A stretch of 64,000 nt of DNA from the NCBI GenBank assembly GCA_030407085.1, contig CM059585.1:117417501-117481500 (forward strand), given 5' to 3'. This document shows, piece by piece, positions 1 through 13,265 of the stretch. The first letter of the stretch is position 1. Every line of letters begins with the position of its first letter. The position numbers were made by a program, and so were the translations under genes. The stretch is from Trichopria drosophilae. Taxonomy: Eukaryota; Arthropoda; Insecta; Hymenoptera; Diapriidae. Below the pieces are notes generated by a model. That model had not been told where the DNA came from, did not search any database, and saw only the letters and a list, made by a program, of their open reading frames with translations.

Positions 1-15
1 TTGACAGTATGGTAA

Positions 16-40
16 TTTTTTGTTATAAATCAATATTTTT
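16..40 (+). repeat. 25-bp exact match to 23050-23074
   Basis: A run of T followed by GTTATAAATCAATATTTTT is identical to a segment 23 kb downstream. The match is long for chance even in AT-rich DNA. It could be the edge of a dispersed repeat, but flanking similarity is not obvious on either side. Confidence 0.35.
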
Positions 41-784
41 TCAGAAAACGTTCCCTCAGAGAATATTGCCGTGTCCGTTATAATCTTGAGTGAAATAGAT
101 AAACAAAAATATATATGGTATCCGTAATCTATTTTTATAGTAAATGTAACGAATTTATAGTACTAGTTACCATAAACATTAGTGAAATAGAGTCTTAGTT
201 ATGAATTTCTCTGAGTCTATAACTATATGAAGTAACGTAGCAATATTTATGACTGAAAAAACGAAATTTATAGTTTCGACTATATTTCGCTCAAGTTGAT
301 GTTAATCAGCACCGTAATATTGTTAAACTTACCACAGCAATCGTAACTGGCACCAGAAATATAGGTAATTTTACGACTAATTAATCATGTATCTGTATTT
401 CACTGAAGCTTGTAATAATAAATACCATACTTTTTGCTCTGTAATTGTAATATGCATACAGATAGTCCAACTACACAATTTTTCAGTATAGTAAATACAA
501 CCACGTTACGAGTGTATCTTTCTCTGAAAACACAGTAAGATTTTGAAAAAAATGTTTACTCAATTAGGACTTATACATTATTTTAATTATCAAAGATTTC
601 TTAGTTAAATGACGAACTTGTATAATTAAAAATTAATTGTATTTCGAGAAATTAGTGCTAATGTTAAATTCTTTAAACGAATGAAAAATCTATTGATATT
701 CTTTTGAGAAATTTGAAATTGTTTATACGGAGAAAACTTAATTTAAAGAAAAGGACAACCCATGGCCTTATATTAACGGTTAAT

Positions 785-908
785 ATAATTACATTTATTG
801 TCACTATCTGAGATATTAGTGACGGAGATAATTTCATGGTATAAACTTGTTCTACATATAATAAAGTGTACTATCTAAGATTGTAATGAGAGCTATCTGA
901 TGATAATG
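785..908 (+). repeat. Diverged dispersed repeat, copy 1 (partner at 11075-11207)
   Basis: The segment shares an ordered series of blocks with 11075-11207: GTCACTATCTGAGATATTAG here against GTCACTATCTGAAATATTAG there, then a TATAAA.TTGT block, then TAATGAGAG.TATCTGATGAT. The order and spacing agree over about 125 bp with small indels, so this is common descent of a mobile repeat and not chance. No coding capacity is visible. The family is unknown to me. Confidence 0.6.
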
Positions 909-1675
909 CATAAACATGCATAAATATGCATAGAAAATTTTTTGTTTGTAGAAGAATTTTGTATATTTATGAAATTGATGATTATAAATTTAAAAGCAAG
1001 CATTAAGTTTCCTTAAAAAGTGAAAAGTTCTTGGAAATCTTTAATGAAATTTGTTGTCTAAATTTTTGAAAAATTCACAAAAAATGTTAGTGTATCTTCC
1101 GATGAATTCTATTCATTTTTTGTTATTTGTAATTTTTGTATAAACTTGATCATTTTCGATAAAAAATGCATAAACTACAATATTTGAAATTAATTTCCAA
1201 CGAAACCTTGTTATATTTAAATACTTTAAAATTTGTATAAAATTCAGATAACAAATTTCTCAAAATATCATGTAAAAAATCTAAAAATGGTTCCGTATCT
1301 TAATTTTTTTATATTTTTTAAAAATTGCATGTGTGATTGTTATCTTAGAGTTAATATTATCTAAATAATCATCGTTGTAACATAATTAACTGTCCTAGTA
1401 CCATTCGAAATATACATTTATTACATTGTACATCTGTTCTTTTTGGAATGTGAAATGACTCCAATTCCATTCCAAGTCTTTCACAAAATATGACTAGTAC
1501 TGTTAATCGAACTCAATTGATCCAACATTTTAATAACGTTAAATTTTGGTATTAATTGCAAAACATAAGTTGCCGGAATAATTACCCAACTGATATTAAG
1601 TATAGCAGCCGGTTATTAATATATTACTCTGTAATTCAGAATTACTTAAAAACTAGTAATTATACAAAAAAAAGA

Positions 1676-1830
1676 GGTTACTACTTCAATTAGTAATTTT
1701 TTTACTAAACTAAAATATTCACTAGACTTTTAAATTAGAATTTTATTAATAAATTAGTAGATTTTTTATTATTTGCTAGAACAAGATGACTAATTTATAG
1801 TCCCACTTTTCATTTTAGATTATTAGTTTT
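1676..1830 (+). repeat. Diverged dispersed repeat, copy 1 (partner at 43701-43870)
   Basis: It begins with GGTTACTACTTCAATTAGTA, which differs at one position from the start of the copy at 43701. It ends with a shared CCCACTTTTC.ATTT block followed by a TATTAGT-type tail. The two copies are about 155 and 170 bp long and the middle is badly diverged. This suggests an old non-autonomous element or a satellite fragment of unknown family. Confidence 0.5.
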
Positions 1831-3594
1831 CAACTAATTCAGGTTTCATCCTTCACAGAAATATTTTTCATCAAGTAAAATGCCAGAGAAAAGATGCACC
1901 TGAATACCCACAAGCAAATTAAACAATAGAATGTACAATTTGAAAATCGACGCACTTATCGATTGCATTATTTTTACTGTCAATAATTTGTATTTATTCT
2001 TCGGATTGCAAAGAAACCTGTTAGAAACATTCCTTTCCGCATATTGCGCATCTGTGTGGAATTTTTTGTTCCAGCTAAAGGGCAAGTCCGTACCCTTCAG
2101 TTTATTGCGGGACATGTTAGTTTCAGTAATCATCCGGTGCCGAACTAATTTTATGACCTAACTGATATAGGTGATACCGAACCAGGCAGGTTATGTTTAC
2201 TTTTGGTTTCTGTGGGTTTTGGGAAAACTAAACGAAGAAAGAGATGAAAAATGGACCCTGAACTCCAAGAAATAAGAGTAACGTTTGAAGACTGCCGGCT
2301 CAAGATTAAATTCGGAGTAGAAAGTAAAATTACAATACACGTTTTGGTTGTTTCAAATATTTTTAAATTATTTGCACATTTTCTTTTATTTCTTTATTTA
2401 TAGATTAAATAAAGTTAAACTTTTCAGTAATGGTTAATTGTGAGCTTCAAAACAAAAAATTGATTTCGTTCTGATTTCAGGTTATTTGCATACTGACGTA
2501 ACTTATGACATTTATAAATGGTGTTTATATCAATTAGAGTAAAATAATTTCAGTACCGAATAACTAAATTAAATTACTTCCGAATAAACCCAGCTGAAAA
2601 TATACAGTCAGTATCTAAAACTTGAAATAGGGATAAGACAAAATATATAAGTATAGAATATTTTATAAAAATTGGGAAAGTGAAAATAATTAGTAATAAT
2701 TATAATATATAGAAGACATAATTTTTCTTAATTTTTTGAGAAAAATAAATATTCATGGAGATATACAGCTGGAATACACTTTAGCATAATGCGTTTGTTC
2801 AATAAAACGACACGTGTCATTCAATTCATAATGCATTCACTGCACTGACACAAATATTTAGTAAATTTAAGTAAATTTAATAGTTACCCACTGAGGACTA
2901 ATTATTTGATCATTTTTATAGCGTATGCAGTTTTGTTGGTTAAATAAAAGCTTTCTCAGAATGAATGAACAAAAACCACTACAAATTTAGTGCTTACTAG
3001 GTAACTCAACATTTTGTTCAATGGACTAAATAGTTTTGTCAGTGCAACAATGAAAAATTGTATTTAGATGGATTACAAAATAATATAAAACTTTTTTTCG
3101 ATATTCTTTGTAAAATTTTTATTCGTTTGTTATGAACATTCATGTAATCATAATTTTGTGTAGATTAACAGATTTAAAATTTTTTACTATTGTTCCTTTA
3201 TTTTATAACAATATTTAGAAATGTTAGAAAATTTACGAAAATCTTAAAAATCTGTAAAATTTTATTTTAATTTTGCCCTCTCTCCTCCCGATAATGATGT
3301 ATGTCAAAGAAAGAAAATATCTAGAAAAAATATAGTTCGAAGATACTACAGTTAGTATTCAGGATTGTTTTAAATAATTGAAGAAATTTTAAGAACAATG
3401 ACTCAATCAAAGTATCAAGTATATATATTTATAAGATTTAAGGTTTATTTATAAGGTCCGAAAGTGATTTATACTACGACTTATTTTGAATCTTACTCTG
3501 AAATTCTCACATGAATATGATATACTGCTTGTTTTTTATGACTGTTCTATACCTCTTAAAATGAGTTTCTTGTCATAGAGTGAACATTACTAGA

Positions 3595-3745
3595 TGAACT
3601 GCGAATTTTTACTCTTTGAGAGTGGCTTTCCTCTCCAAGTAGAATGACAATCAAATTATAAGAATTTCAACTTCACTCGTTAATAGTGACAATTCACTAT
3701 TTCATTAAAGTGACTCCATTTTCACTCCGCAAAGAGTGTGGATTC
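3595..3745 (+). repeat. CACTC/GAGTG palindrome-rich repeat, copy 1
   Basis: A 150-bp segment is dense in short inverted motifs (ACTCTTTGAGAGT, TTCACTCG, AGAGTG). It includes AATTCACTATTTCATTAAAG, which matches 44804 onward except for one base. A shorter relative lies at 25070-25125. The motifs read as imperfect palindromes of CACTC and GAGTG. No protein is encoded. Confidence 0.55.
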
Positions 3746-5850
3746 TCGCTCCAAAAGAAGTAGAAAGCGAATTTCAAAGAAATCTTCAGTAAATTTAGAC
3801 ACCAACCATTTAAAGTATAATCTGTTCAGTATAAATATGATACATCTGACAACAAATTTTATATGTACACAAGTTTCATGTCTTGAAACTAAAATAATAC
3901 ATAACCTCTGTATATTTTGATCTCATTATAAAGAATTATTTTGCTATTTCGAAACTTATAATGCAGAAATAAACGACAATATTATTAGAAGTTGTACTAA
4001 AATGACACTAAGATTAAAACGAAATATAAAGTATTTTACTAACTTCTCAAGAAAAATTTATCAATTTTTAGAGACTCTAGTAAAAAACATTTTTTTTATA
4101 ATCTTCACTTCAATAAAAATCTGTAATTTATATATTAAAATTATATTTTTCTTTGTAGTTCTCTACGACAAATTAATCGGCATTGAAGATTTTAAAATGA
4201 TTCACAACTGTGTGAGTAACCATAAAAAGCCGGATGGAAAATATGAAATAGGACTACTATGTTGCAAGTAGGATTAAATAAGGCATTATTATTAGTTAAT
4301 TTTACCATTTAATAGGGACCCCGACAAATTAGATAGTCAATGGAACTATTTAAATAGTAAAATTCTAGTAAAACCAACTATATCTTTTTTCACCTGCAAA
4401 GTTTTATTTTAATTTTCGTGAGAAAATATCCGTATAATATTCCCGAAACGATACAATCTAGACGATACTATGCGACTTCCGAATTTAATTCTGTGTACGT
4501 TTACATCACATCAAAATCAGTCCAATACTAATATTGTGGGTCAAAATAAATAATTTAAGAGTTACTAGAAAATATTTATTATTACAATCATATAATCTTT
4601 TAAGTACCATATGCAAATCATCTTTTTTCGTGTTCTTCATAGAAATTTTTCAGATAAAAATATTGTCAACTTTAAAGAAAGTTTCTTTATGCAAAAATAC
4701 TTCTTAAAAACCCTGATTTTCGGAATATTTCCTACTAATGTGCAGTTGAATTTTCAAACTTACTCATATAGAAATATTTCATATTAACGATAAATGAATG
4801 CAAAGATACAAATTATCATATACATAAAATACAAATCCTTATTTATTTTCAATGCCAAAATATTATGTAGATATTTATCATAAGAAAAAAATGTATATCG
4901 AAATAAAATAATTACTAATTTTTATGAAAACATATAACTTACTTAATTACCTCACCACTACTATTTTAAATTTACTGAATTCTCTCACCATCATTTACTT
5001 ACAAATTTTCATAATTTCCAATTTCATAAAATTGATGTGATTCTTGTACAAAAGAATGATCAGAGTAAATATATTTGTGAAAGTCATTACATAGTTAAAT
5101 TTTGGTTAGTTTTTCTCGAATTCACGTTTAAAATGATTTATTTGAAAACTATAAGATTATATGCACACATCATAAGCCTTGAAACTTTGTTTGGACTCTA
5201 CAAATTTTACTTAACCATATTCGATAAAATCTAAATGGTAAAATGAGTAAAAACAAAATTAAACAACATGATATATAACTGGAAAAAAAAGAATTGTTTA
5301 ATATTTAAAATGAAATGATTAAAGTAAGTAATTAATATAATTTAACATCACCACAACAAAAAAAGAAAGGTAAGTGATTGATGATTAGTATATACTGCAG
5401 AGTAAGGGTAATACTAAACAATTCAAAGAGTACAGAAAGGCCGAAGAATTCTTATACCCTAGAGGTAAACTAAAAACAAAAATGCAAGTACATAACCTCA
5501 AGTATTTGACATTCCTGATATGGTCTATCGATTCTGACTGAAGATTCTGATTGTAGGCATAACATTACTTTGAAAATGATTCAGATCTTGTCAACCATAA
5601 TCAAGACATTTTCTGTCTACACCTGTTTTATAAATGAACCCATTCAGCCAATTAATTCTAATAAAACGCATCAGCCTTCCTTAATTTGGTTAATTCAATC
5701 AAATTTATGCTTAGATCCAATTATATACGTGTATATTTAGTTTTACTTTAATATTTGCGACAATTTTTATATTAATATTTCTGGGTAAACACCAAGTGCA
5801 ACTAATAGTTAAAGAGTGAAAATTACACTGAAGATTACTTTCACCTTTAT

Positions 5851-5965
5851 TTTCTGTCTCTCTCTCTTGCTCCCCTCTTACTCTGTCTCTTTCTGTATCT
5901 CTGGCTCTTTCCCGCTCTCTCCTCGTCACTCCTCTTCTCTACCCTCTCTCTCCCCTCTTTCTTAG
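5851..5965. repeat. CT-rich (polypyrimidine) simple-sequence tract
   Basis: About 115 bp almost entirely of C and T on the plus strand, built from imperfect CTCT and TCTC units. The opposite strand gives a spurious Arg/Glu-rich frame (RERERARDTERDR), a simple-sequence artefact and not a gene. Confidence 0.85.
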
Positions 5966-6164
5966 CTATTGTCTAAGATTTCTTTAATATTTGTAAATTA
6001 ACATCTACCGTGCTCAAAACCTTATCTTTCGGTTGTACTCTTATTATTGTAAAGTTTAGTTATTTAGTTCTGAGAATGTTAATGAATATATTAACTACAA
6101 TTTTTATATTTTATACTTGATTTGGGATCTTGAGTTCATAGCATATTAAATTGAATCAATCAAA

Positions 6165-6223
6165 TCCCTCTCTCTCCCTCCCTCTCTCACGGTCTCTCTT
6201 TCTCTGTCTCTCACACACGCACA
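6165..6223. repeat. CT-rich tract passing into CACA repeat
   Basis: An imperfect (CT)n run that ends in a short (CA)n (CTCTCACACACGCAC). A degenerate microsatellite. Confidence 0.8.
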
Positions 6224-6944
6224 TAATACCATAAGGAGAGAAACTAGGTTGGTTGACCGGAGGAATGCAAGTAGATTCTCAACTTGTCTCACTCATAAAA
6301 TCATAAGTACAGGCACTCCAAACTATTTAACCAAGTTCTTTACTGAGTATGTTTGAAATATACTAGTAAGTGGTGAGGTGCAGCCTCTAGTAATTCCTAA
6401 ATTCTCCACAGAATCTCTTAGATTCTCATTTCACATCGCAGTAACCCAACCGTGGAATTTCGTCCATCTTCAGTTTCTAACTCATCATTTTTCATATTTT
6501 ATACATAAAAATGGAAACCCATTTCATATTAAAAAATCATTTTCTGGAATCTTGCGGGCAGATTTAAAATTGAAAGTAATTTAAGATAAAACTTAGACTT
6601 AAAATTTATTGTTATTTTTTCGTAAACTATTTATGTTTTTATTGTATGTAATTGTGCAATAAGAATGTTCTTAGTTACGATGTACATTAAAATGTGCTGC
6701 AATAAACTATCTATCAATCCCTTTCACTTTCTTAACAGTTAAAAGAGTTATTAAGAGTTATTCCTATTTAAGTCTTATTCCTAGCAAGCAAAGTTTTCAT
6801 CAATGATTTCCTATGGTCTCACTCGCAAATATTCGGGGAACATTATTTGCGACAATATCAAAATAAAACTACTTTTTGAAAAAAAAGGGAAAAAAGCCCT
6901 CTCCAATTATTTAGAGACTGTACACACCGAAGAAAAAGAACATA

Positions 6945-7180
6945 ACTCGCAATTAGTTGGAAGGGCAATGTTTGACGTTCCGATCATACGCGGAGTCAAA
7001 CCCCGGCACCTGGAAGGGGGTCACCCTGGAGCATGCGTCCGGTGCAGCTCAGCTTCGGCGCAAGTTCCGGTGTACCCCTCCGGGTTCCCCACCACGACAC
7101 AAGGACGGACTGTCGCCGACGCGACTCGTGGGTGCTTTTTTCGCAAGCACGAACTTCACCGGAAAGTCCTCGAATAGCCT
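6945..7180. other. Isolated GC-rich island of unknown role
   Basis: A sharp GC-rich patch (about 240 bp) inside very AT-rich surroundings. On the minus strand it contains CCGGGGTTTGACTCCGCG, which resembles a tRNA T-arm/B-box (GGTTCGANTCC) with one C-to-T change, so a tRNA-derived SINE remnant is possible. Three plus-strand frames are open across part of it (6803-7257), but none has recognisable domains and they overlap each other, as expected from GC-rich non-coding DNA. It could also be an unannotated non-coding first exon or promoter. Confidence 0.35.
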
Positions 7181-10100
7181 CGTCAATCCGAAAATCTCAT
7201 TACATTAGAAATTACGCGCAAATGAGCAAAGGCCGAAGAACAATATCCAATCCATAATGAAACTTTTTACGTCGATACGACGAAACTTTCCCGCGCTAAA
7301 TGATCCAGTGACGCATCGCGCGAATAATCCGTTTTTCGAGTTTAATTAAAATATATTATTATTTGGAAGCTCTCTTCAACCAATCCTCTGTCGTCGAATT
7401 TATAACCTATTTTTTTTGGTAATTCGCAATTGTTATTTGAGTGTCCCCAAATGCGATGACTAATTACATTTTTAAGCTTGATTATAAAACTTCCATTACC
7501 GAATTGCATTTTTTAGTTTGTTATTTACATTGCGGATGTGAAGTTTATGGATTTCGTAAACTATCTTTGTTTTAAAAAATCTGAATTTTTTAACTCATTA
7601 AATGTAATACTAACATTAAATGTAATGTAATACGGTATTTCAATGAATCAAAGAGTAAAATTAGACGTTATGCAAGTAAAAATTTTATTATAACAACTTT
7701 TTCATCCCTCGAAACAAAGTAAAGAATTGAAAATTGCACAATTGGGTGTTTTGTTTTGAACTTTTCTTACGGAACAGGAAGTTACGGAATTGATCCATTT
7801 TTTTTAAATCCCAGACTATGGAATTTCTCGAAAGTTTTCGAGAGGGTTGCTTACTATTCCGATGTCATTTTTTTTAAATTTATAATGTCGGGTAATGCAC
7901 CAAATCTAAAATAAGAAAGTAAATGCTCAAAAAAATAAACGATCTTAATAGAATTTGAAAAATACCCGATAAAAGAGCAAAATGAAGAAGTCAAGAAAGA
8001 AAGAGTACGAAAATCTCTAATAAGATCTGTTTTTTAAAGTAGAAGCGAAAAATATCCAACTTCCGAAATACGCGAAAAGTTTGTATCCAGATTTGCTGAA
8101 TTTAGATTATAACCTAATGTTTACCATTAGTGAAAACAATTTCATAGCTGTCTCGCCACCTTGCGGATGAAAACGTAACTGCACTGGATAAACATTAGCT
8201 AAAATTGAAGGAGGACATTTTTCGGTGCCTTAATATCCAAACACGTTCTTGACTATTTTAACAAAAAAAAATAGGGTTTCTTTAATGAAATTGATAGTAT
8301 AGTGAGGAATGAGTCTATTAGTTTTCTACATATTATAGACAGTTTTAAAAAAGAGAAAATTAAAATACTGTAGGAAAATATGATTTTGAACTCATTTTCC
8401 TCGATATTTTTCATAATTTATTATTGCTAAATCAATATTTAGTCCGATGAATAAACGCTTTTAAAAAACCAAAAGATCTTCTAACCTTAAACCATAAAAA
8501 AAACATTTGTACGATTTTCTGTCGTCATCAAACTTTTTTGTAATACAGATCTGCCAAAATAAAACATTTCACTATCTCGAAATTATGCAGAAATGCAAAT
8601 TAAAGTGATACGTAAACGAAGATAGAAGACGACTTTACATTCCGAAGTGTACGTTACGATCAAACTATTAAATGTCGCTATCGAGACAAAGCATTTTCTT
8701 GGCTATGCATATTTATAGATTGAAAATAAAAATGAAAGCGTGTTAAAACATATGTACGTATTGTTATCATTGTGTCACGCGCAATAATGTAAATGTCTCG
8801 TAAAATCGATGACACGTAATAAAGTGATATATATGCATATATTTCTAAAGCACTTAATTTGCAGTTTTTGTCAAAACACGAATGAACAATTATTGTTGTT
8901 ATTACATTTCATAAATAACATTTACATCATTTTTACTATTATCAAATAATTTTATTTGACTATTTTCTTTTTATTGTCTACACAATATTTCGATTATTAC
9001 ATAATAACAACAAGAATGATAACAACGTAAAATATCTATACTAAAATTACCTTCGGATATTTGTAAAGGAATCAAAGATTACAAAAAGGGTTCATGCGAT
9101 TCGTTAATTAATGTATGTTTTCGGAAAAATGGACGAAGAATCCTTAATTCGTATTTATTTAGTAATATCATTCATACAGTTTACAAATCATTTCAAGATT
9201 GAGAATAAACAATTTTATTAGATTTTTCATTTCTAGAATCAAACCCATTGAAAGCATCATACGTACACGAAAATAAAATAGTTGGGGCTATTAACTACGT
9301 AGTTAGATGAAACACAGACAACATTCGTTTTTAGTTAATTTTACTTTAAATAGAATACATTATTTAATATTTAATAATTCATCATTGCTCCAAATACACT
9401 TAATACTACTTTATGCATCTATTCTTTTCGAAATTTGAAATGACTCATTGCAAACGAATTATATATAAATCTTTTATAAATGAAAAATCTGCTTTACCGT
9501 TATCACTGACATTTTATATGGTCAAGTTCGTAATTCTTTCACAGAGAAGAACTGTAGTACGAAGAATGTACAACTTTAAAAGAAAGAACTGCTCGACGTA
9601 AAACTCGAGAATGAAATCATCGCTAAAAAATAATATTATATAATAAATTGCATAGATTTTAATACTAATTAATTTTCTGTTTTTATATTTTATTTCAAAA
9701 CGATTAAACTAATTTTCCTAAATTAAACACTCCAAGGAATTCAAAAAGTACAAAATTTACATTGTACACTTTAAGGGTAAACATTCTTACTTTTCAGTCA
9801 GTACTCAAAATACTCATGTAGAAAAGTGACTCATTTTTATACACATTAAATTATTTTTTTATAATATATGGAATTCAACAAAAATTAGTATTTTTATCTG
9901 AATAAACTTATACAATAAACTAAAAACTAATCATATTAACATTAATGTTTAACATTAATTAGTTTATTACTAATAATAAATAATACTTCCAGCAATAAAT
10001 TTAATGTATTTAATATTGAAATTATCAGAATATAATGCTGATGAACTAATGCGATTAAAGAAAATAACGAATAATTATTTGTATTATCTTCAATTAATAC

Positions 10101-12479
10101 GGTCATTGAGTTTTTTAGTACACAAAAGAGATATTCAAATTCAAGAAGAACGACGTCTGAAATTAAAACGTAACATAAATAAGCCACCTTAGACGAAGAC
10201 AGATTTATGTGTTACACACTAACCGAATTTAAGATATCGCTTTTAGTATTTACTTTGCATGCTAAACAACTTTTTAGTTTTTGATAAAAAGAGTTCGTAT
10301 TTTCGGTTATTAGTAAGTAGATATCAACCGTTAATATGTTTGAATTTATTTAGATATTTAATTACATATTTATTCTCATTTGATACTAAAATTACAATCA
10401 AGGAAATAAAGAAAGGAAATATTTCCTTGCCTTAATTAATAAATGATCTTCCATTCTCAACGAGTTATCTAAAATTTTGATTCTAATTGTTTTTATTAAT
10501 AATTAACTAAAATGTTTCGAATATGATTTTAGTTAATCAGTTATTTATTTAGTGTTCATTTTCTTTTTACTTTCTTCGTCATTTGCTTTAAGTTCTTTTG
10601 AATGAAAAATGTGAATTTTTTGCAAACATTTTTCTAATACCTTTACTTTTAGAATATATTAAATTTTTAAATAATAAATCTTGATTCTACAATTGTTACG
10701 TTTTTTAAAGCTTTTAAAGGCACACCTCTTGGCATACATTTTCTGGACATAAGTATCTTTTTAATAACATATTTTACAGTAAATCAAATAAAAGTATAAC
10801 TTTTATATCTTTGATGTAAAATAAAAAATTACAAGCAACTTTAAAACTCAAACTTGTCTCGTAAACCAAACTTATATTCAACAATGTACATGTTTGAAAA
10901 AGATGTGCTGTTAAAAAAAAAAACATACCAACAATTCAAAAAATGTTACTCACATTTGTCAATAATAGAAAATAACAACAATTCTTCCATTTCGTGATTT
11001 CTGCAGTGATTTAATACAAAATTTTGTGTTAATGATCTTATTACTGGTGAAATAGTGAAGAAATTAACTGTGAATATAAATATATTTATAGTCACTATCT
11101 GAAATATTAGTGTCAGTGATACTTCAGTGTTATAAAGTTGTCCTTAATATCAACATCGTAAGGTATAATATCTATTAAAGTAATGAGAAATATCTGATGA
11201 TGCCTGTTCTTATTTCTGACATGTAGATAGTAATGGATCATATCAATTTATCTCCGTGTGTTTTCAATAACTATGTAAAAACTGTCCGGAATGTATTTTA
11301 AAATATGAATCGTAAAATTAAAAATAATTCTTTGTTGAATTTTTAGAGATCTTGTTGTAATTAAGTATTGATCAAAATTTAAGTAAGTGTAATATGTAGC
11401 AAATATCATGAATTTAATGAAAATGTTGTCATAGCAGAGTTCAATTATTAATCAACTATATTTTATTAATTGCATGGATTATCTTAAAGTAGTATAACTA
11501 TCGACATAAATATTCTAGTATTAATTCGGCTGAATTAAAACAAAAAGATTAAACTAATTTTTTTTTGTTTTCTTGTTTATAATTATAAGATACTAAAGTG
11601 AATTAAATTTCGTGTCTTAGAAATTTCCACTAAATTCTATAAATAACTTAATTTAGTATTATTTTATATGCAGTCTAATAAATTTACTTACTTTATTCAT
11701 TTATAGATTAGTAATAAATAAAAAAATTTCAGAAAAATCGGTACATTTGAGACAATAATTTTCTTTGTTTTACTAAATAATTAGTTAAATGATGAAAATT
11801 ATGTCCTGAACGAAGCAAAATTTATTTCAAGGATGATGCCTTTATTAAATATAAGCAAATGTTAATATAAGTAAATATTGACTGGTTACTAATAAACAGT
11901 TAACAAATCATTCAATATTATTTTGTATATACAGCCCTCGAACTTAATAAAAATAATTAATTGCTCTAGTGAACTGAATTTTGTTTCTTTCAAATGTTTA
12001 CTAATTAATATTAACTATTTAAATTAGTGTAATTATATACACAGCTCAATAATCGCGTTTCAATAAAATAGTCAGTAAAAAGTAGTAAAACTAATAAATG
12101 ACTAGTAAATTACAGAAAAATGGATACATTTCGCAGAACACGAAATCATAAACGGATATCAAATTATTCAGTATTATTTTTGACATACAAAAGGTCAACA
12201 GCCCTGGAAACCAATAAAAGAGAATCATTGTTTAAATGATTACAAATCACAAACGAGCGATCTCCTTTCGAATCTCAATCGAACTCAATAAAATCGGACA
12301 CAATGGACGGTCACTATTAATTTCGCGCTCATCCGTTTTAATCCCGCACTTCATCATCTTTCAATAACGAAATGAAAAAAAATCAGCATAAAAGGGAGAT
12401 AGACGGTTCCACCCCCAGTTTTAAAGAGCCCCAAAACATCACAAACGATTTAATATTCCGTCGAGTATCGAGAGCGCAC
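7181..12479. other. AT-rich gene-free stretch
   Basis: No open frame here looks like protein. Opposed frames at 9942-10192 overlap on both strands, which is typical of chance. The only structure seen is the repeat copy at 11075-11207 and many short A/T runs. Confidence 0.6.
11075..11207 (+). repeat. Diverged dispersed repeat, copy 2 (partner at 785-908)
   Basis: It is colinear with 785-908, with shared blocks GTCACTATCTGAAATATTAG, TATAAAGTTGT and GTAATGAGAAATATCTGATG. The divergence is substantial, indicating an old insertion. Confidence 0.6.
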
Positions 12480-13208
12480 ACAATAAATTCATCCGGTTGA
12501 CAAATGATAGATGCACCGACGCACGTATCATTCGGAGATCGAAGGGTGCGTATAGAGTCGCACCCTTCTTTCCGATCAGCCCGTTGAAGTCACCGATACT
12601 TCCAATATCGCAACGCGCAGCATCCCCGTCGATAGGTGGCGGGGATATCGCGGAGCGGGGCGAGGAACGGTGCTCGCTCCGATTCTCGCTGCTACGAGTA
12701 CCCTAATGGTGGGGGTGACACCCCCGTATTCCTTCAGCGGGAGATGCCAGAATTTGCCGCTACGGGGCGCCACCGTACGGCCAGCACTCGCGCCTTCCCT
12801 TCGAATGGGCTGGAAAATTTTGGTCGGACCCGTTGCGCCGTGGGCGACACCCCCAATACACCTCCTCAACTTTTGAAATTTTCCGATTTTGGAAAAGACA
12901 GTCGGTCGAATTTTCCTCGATAGGGACGATTTTGTGATAGAAGGTCAATCGTAGGATCCTCTAGGTAGGAGACGAAGTTCCTCGTGACGGTCAATAGTTC
13001 CTCCAGGGTGGGAAAGTGCGTGGCGCGGAGGGATGACTGACGAGGGCTGCAGGAATCGAGTTCGGGTTTAGTCTCGACCAGAACGCAGGTCTAGCAAGGT
13101 CCACGGCACACGCACTGCGTGCGCGCAGTCTCGACGCACATACGTACAGTACGCACGCAAATATTTACGTCGCACACGAGGCGACGTACACCTGTCGCGC
13201 TCGCGGAA
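12480..13208 (+). promoter_or_regulatory. GC/CpG-rich island, candidate promoter and 5'UTR for the 13209 exon
   Basis: Base composition changes abruptly from AT-rich to GC- and CpG-rich. The 3' part is a CpG-dense run of short GCGCGC, CGACGCAC and TACGTAC motifs, followed directly by the ATG at 13209. The island holds a GGGGGTGACACCCCC palindrome at 12711-12725. Overlapping frames on both strands (12497-12948) show no domain and are probably by-products of GC content. No clear TATA box was identified, and the start of transcription cannot be placed from sequence alone. Confidence 0.4.
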
Positions 13209-13265
13209 ATGTCCTCCAACGGCGATGGATTTTCACGGATGCTGGTCCAGTTTTCCAGCCAGTAC
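13209..13265 (+). CDS. Candidate alternative first coding exon (MSSNGDGFSRMLVQFSSQY), product unknown
   Basis: This is a short candidate exon at the end of a GC-rich island. The ATG at 13209 has a purine at -3 (CGGAAATGT). The frame encodes 19 residues, MSSNGDGFSRMLVQFSSQY, up to a good donor, TAC|gtaaga, in phase 0; without splicing it would stop at 13281. A possible acceptor at 18697-18698 (GGGTGCAG|GTT) opens the next coding exon in the same phase, so the two could join directly, although that acceptor has a poor pyrimidine tract. No domain is recognisable in 19 residues. What is seen is ATG, codons and donor; the exon itself is inference. Transcript evidence would decide. Confidence 0.35.

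Larger units (their letters stand above)
1..5850. other. AT-rich gene-free stretch
   Basis: Very AT-rich DNA with no open frame of protein-like composition; the few frames of 60-95 codons are rich in Phe, Ile, Leu, Lys and Asn, as expected by chance from AT-rich sequence. It contains diverged repeat copies described separately (785-908, 1676-1830, 3595-3745). If the gene model proposed for this window is right, this is distal 5' flank. No promoter or RNA gene could be supported. Confidence 0.6.

Noticed and set aside
5381..5393. Strong donor AAAG|gtaagtg as the end of an exon
   Set aside because: The preceding AT-rich sequence has no coding character and no island.
5711..5929. Arg/Glu-rich minus-strand protein
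   Set aside because: It is the translation of a CT-rich simple-sequence tract.
12497..12948. Coding exons in the GC island upstream of 13209
   Set aside because: Frames are open at the same time on both strands with no domain; the pattern reflects GC content.
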